Source: Nitrospiraceae bacterium
GTDB lineage: Bacteria > Nitrospirota > Thermodesulfovibrionia > Thermodesulfovibrionales > UBA9159
NCBI GenBank assembly: GCA_003453735.1
Contig: DMNE01000229.1
Span: 1-7,806, forward strand
Length of the DNA: 7,806 nucleotides
Direction: 5' to 3'
Part shown: positions 5,947 through 7,806 of the stretch, in pieces
Layout: the number at the start of each line of letters is the position of its first letter
Numbering within the stretch: position 1 is the first letter of the stretch
Program-made: the position numbers and the translations under genes
The notes under the pieces: generated by a model
The model's database searches: none
What the model was told of the DNA's origin: nothing
Seen by the model: only the letters and a program-made list of their open reading frames with translations

Positions 5947-5976
5947 ATAATATTTTATCACTTATCATGTTGTAAA
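5947..5976 (-). promoter_or_regulatory. Putative promoter of the VOC remnant (possibly also the CDF gene)
   Basis: TTTACA (5976-5971), 18 bases, TATTAT (5952-5947) on the minus strand; each box matches sigma-70 at 5 of 6 positions. It overlaps TGATAA-TATT-TTATCA (5945-5960), and a third copy TTATCA follows at 5962-5967, so the site could be an operator. With the VOC gene broken, the promoter could still drive the CDF gene from about 245 bp away. Confidence 0.4.
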
Positions 5977-6038
5977 ATAACTGACAAAAATGGTGATGAT
6001 TATATGGGCAGGCTTAGATCCCAGAGAAGGCAGACCGA

Positions 6039-6719
6039 ATGTTTCCTATAAAAGATACTGTACCCAATAACACATTCCCCTCCACAACGTGGAGCATCAT
6101 AATTCTGTGCGGGATTGTTTTCCTTTTTGAAACCACCCTTCCGCAGGAATTCCTTGAGGAATTCATATATTATTTTGGGATTGTTCCTATTGAATATACC
6201 AAACGCCACGGCCATCATCGCCCCCTGATAGACTACCTTTCCTTCCTGACCACCATGTTCCTGCACGGTGGGTGGTTACATTTTCTGGGGAACATGTGGT
6301 TTCTCAAGATTTTTGGAAGTAAAGTTGAAGACCGTATGGGGCATAGCCGATTTTTTGTGTTTTATTTGATAGTAGGCATCCTGGCAAGTATGTTCTACAT
6401 CCACTTCAGCCCACGGTCATCCATGCCCGTAATAGGCGCATCAGGGGCTATTGCTGGTGTCATGGGGGCATATTACGTGATGTTCCCGAGAGCAAGGATT
6501 CTGACGTTAATCCCCATCTTCATATTCCCGTGGCTCATAGAACTTCCGGCGGTACTTTTTCTGGGCTGGTGGTTCTTGCTTCAGCTATTCTCGGGAACTG
6601 TAGCCCAGGTGCTTCCTGCATCTGGCGGTGGGGTAGCGTGGTGGGGGCATATTGGGGGATTTATTGTTGGTATCCTGTTGGTGCCCGTTTTCAGGAAGAC
6701 CTACAAGGGATTTTATTAA
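6039..6719 (+). CDS. Rhomboid family intramembrane serine protease
   Basis: A complete 226-residue rhomboid protease, which cleaves substrates within or next to a transmembrane helix in the cytoplasmic membrane. Catalytic features are all present. FLHGGWLHFLGNMWFLKIFG (75-93) supplies H81 and N85, which stabilise the oxyanion. GASGAIAGVMGAYYVMFP (133-150) supplies the nucleophile S135 in GxSG. WWGHIGGFIVG (201-211) supplies the general base H204. The E-D-R-x-G-x-x-R-F motif of loop 1 appears as EDRMGHSRFF (97-106). About six hydrophobic segments are visible, as in the basic GlpG-like core, with no extra domains. The ribosome binding site is only moderate (GAAGG, 8 bases before ATG). It is divergent from the VOC remnant, sharing about 115 bp of regulatory region, and appears monocistronic. 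Substrates cannot be inferred. Confidence 0.93.
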   Translation: MFPIKDTVPNNTFPSTTWSIIILCGIVFLFETTLPQEFLEEFIYYFGIVPIEYTKRHGHHRPLIDYLSFLTTMFLHGGWLHFLGNMWFLKIFGSKVEDRMGHSRFFVFYLIVGILASMFYIHFSPRSSMPVIGASGAIAGVMGAYYVMFPRARILTLIPIFIFPWLIELPAVLFLGWWFLLQLFSGTVAQVLPASGGGVAWWGHIGGFIVGILLVPVFRKTYKGFY

Positions 6720-7184
6720 AAAAGAGATTCCTCATTTCTGTAATCCAGGTTGTGCACCCAATTTATACAGTATGTTTGCCATAAGGCAAAAGACTGTAAG
6801 ACCAAAAACAATCAGATTTATGCCGACAATGCATGTTAGAAGCAATCAGTAAGGACTGTGTAGCCATGCCAATACACCACTTGAGACGTTTCGATACCCG
6901 CGACATACCGTTCCATTGCCGCGCGCTTACTCCTTACTTGGGGAGGCATAAATTTGCATCTGTCCTATCTGTAAAGATGAGTAAAAAATGTCGGGGTTGA
7001 CTGACGGCACGCCCCCGGATTGATTCTCCCCCGCTAACGTTGCTGCAAGCTCGCTCACTTTTGACGACGGTGCTGCCGATGAGATCAATGGTGATCAGAG
7101 ATTCATTGGAGATAGTACACTGCCAGGATTCTGAAAGACATCCCTGCCTTATATGAATCCGGACACCAGAGTCTATCCAAAAAA
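6720..7184. other. 465-bp gap between the rhomboid and the surface-protein gene
   Basis: This is a convergent intergenic region. A minus-strand 37-codon frame (6732-6845) reads as a hydrophobic peptide (TCIVGINLIVFGLTVFCLMANIL...), opening with TTG and no ribosome binding site; an ATG at 6867 in another frame (MATQSLLIAS) could be joined by a frameshift. Around 6988-7134 a plus-strand frame gives MSGLTDGTPPD, a TGA, then FSPANVAASSLTFDDGAADE and onward to a stop; it is protein-like but unrecognised. No clear terminator for either neighbour was seen. Confidence 0.4.
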
Positions 7185-7806
7185 TTACGGCACAGGCTTT
7201 GCGCTTGCCGTGGCTCCCGTGGACATGTTGCCTGCATTGTCTATGGCACAGACCCGGTATCCATAGGTCGTCCCATTGGTCAGCCCTGTATGGGGATAGG
7301 CGGTGCCGGTGCCCGTGTAGATCGCCGTTCCGGTTGAACAGGAATACGGTGCGCTGCCCACGGCATACACCACCTTGTAGCTCCCTATGCCGCTGCCAGC
7401 ATCATTGAACCCGTTCCAGCTCAGGGCCACCTGCCCATTGCCAGGCGTTGCTGTCACGGTCCCATTTGTCGGCGCCGTCGTGTCAAGGATTATACTCGCT
7501 GAATACGGTGTCGCAGTGGTATTGCCCCATACATCCCTGAACCACGCATTCACCGTCTTCGTCCCGTCCCCAAATGTCAGCGTCCAGCTCTTTGTCGTCG
7601 CCAATGCCGTCCATGACGTACATGCCGTCGTATTGCTTATGCACATCTGGATCGGTGGGCTGGCATCACTTGCAGTCATTGTTAACGTCACCGTTGTGCT
7701 CTTCGTGTAGACAGCACCCCCGTTTATGGTTATTGATCCTGTTGGTGGATTCGTCTCTGGCACAGGCCTTGCGCTTGCCGTCGCTCCCGTGGACATGTTG
7801 CCTGCA
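7185..7806 (-). CDS. Surface protein with repeated Ig-like and fibronectin type III modules, C-terminal part
   Basis: The frame is open from the right edge to TAA at 7185, so the true start is outside the window; the ATG at 7796 is internal. About 207 residues are visible. An Ig-like domain comes first (PPTGSITINGG, VYTKSTTVTLTMTASDA, FGDGTKTVNAWFRDVWGNTT, IILDTTAP). An FN3 domain follows (GTVTATPGNGQVALSWNGF, SGIGSYKVVYA, AYPHTGLTNGTTYGYRVCAID, NAGNMSTGATASAKPVP). The 16-residue phrase NAGNMSTGATASA-(K/R)-PVP occurs at both ends, so the protein is a tandem array of roughly 190-residue Ig+FN3 units and this is the last one. Four Cys (CISNTTAC, CST...RVC) may form disulfides outside the cell. 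Such repeats are structural stalks in secreted or cell-surface proteins; the functional part would be upstream, beyond the window. No C-terminal sorting signal is seen: it stops directly at the module boundary. Confidence 0.85.
   Translation of the reverse strand, partial: AGNMSTGATASARPVPETNPPTGSITINGGAVYTKSTTVTLTMTASDASPPIQMCISNTTACTSWTALATTKSWTLTFGDGTKTVNAWFRDVWGNTTATPYSASIILDTTAPTNGTVTATPGNGQVALSWNGFNDAGSGIGSYKVVYAVGSAPYSCSTGTAIYTGTGTAYPHTGLTNGTTYGYRVCAIDNAGNMSTGATASAKPVP
7189..7806. repeat. Direct repeat (48 bp, 46 identical) marking one 570-bp tandem module
   Basis: Bases 7189-7236 and 7759-7806 are identical except at two positions, both third-codon positions in the minus-strand frame (one synonymous, one within Ala). 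The spacing of exactly 570 bp equals 190 codons, one Ig+FN3 unit. The second copy is cut by the window edge, so the repeat may extend further. Confidence 0.85.

Noticed and set aside
6530..6852. Two plus-strand frames overlapping the rhomboid 3' end
   Set aside because: They are alternative frames of the rhomboid gene with no independent start signals.
6988..7134. MSGLTDGTPPD, TGA, FSPANVAASSLTFDDGAADE... as a second TGA-containing selenoprotein
   Set aside because: No family recognised, no Cys/Sec motif around the TGA, poor ribosome binding site, and another stop soon after; a decayed or chance frame is more likely.

Overview
The window reads as bacterial chromosomal DNA of moderate G+C, probably a metagenomic contig or draft genome. 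Ribosome binding sites are strong and purine-rich (AAGGAGGTGA, AAGGGAGG). An in-frame-TGA selenoprotein candidate, several exported small proteins and Ig/FN3 repeat surface proteins recall anaerobic or metal-cycling Desulfobacterota or Nitrospirota. That placement is a low-confidence inference; no rRNA or tRNA is present to test it.

Layout, left to right. (1) At 1-45 (-) are the first 15 codons of a BrnT-type toxin gene that leaves the window on the left. (2) 46-764 has no confident gene but carries a run of hairpins. (3) A minus-strand pair follows: a small exported protein (1822-2178), then a secreted protein with a C-terminal DUF1554-like domain (765-1738) broken by a frameshift near 1470. 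A promoter (about 2268-2297) and a possible 21-codon leader ORF precede the pair. (4) On the plus strand is an ICMT/PEMT-type membrane methyltransferase (2722-3300) with a promoter and a palindrome upstream. It is followed by a gene-poor 660 bp that hides an unannotated membrane-protein-like reading frame. (5) On the plus strand is a rhodanese-domain exported protein or lipoprotein (3962-4357). Its reading frame is interrupted by TGA at the position where I expect the second Cys of a YCACP motif, and it continues intact for 40 codons. (6) On the minus strand is a CDF-family metal exporter (4767-5693), with a truncated VOC/glyoxalase-type gene remnant upstream (5831-5923). (7) On the plus strand is a rhomboid intramembrane serine protease (6039-6719). 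(8) On the minus strand, running off the right edge, is the C-terminal end of a large surface protein built of repeated Ig-like plus FN3 modules with a 570-bp period.

The genes do not form one pathway. Most are single cistrons facing different ways, separated by long, partly degraded intergenic stretches containing gene remnants (frameshifted DUF1554 gene, truncated VOC gene, membrane-protein-like fragments). This suggests an accessory, decaying region. A common thread is the envelope: exported proteins, membrane enzymes, a metal exporter and a membrane protease.

The most noteworthy item is the rhodanese gene. Read with selenocysteine at codon 91 it becomes a complete 131-residue protein with a C-x-U motif, and a small G+C hairpin lies about 20 nt after the UGA, where a bacterial SECIS is expected.
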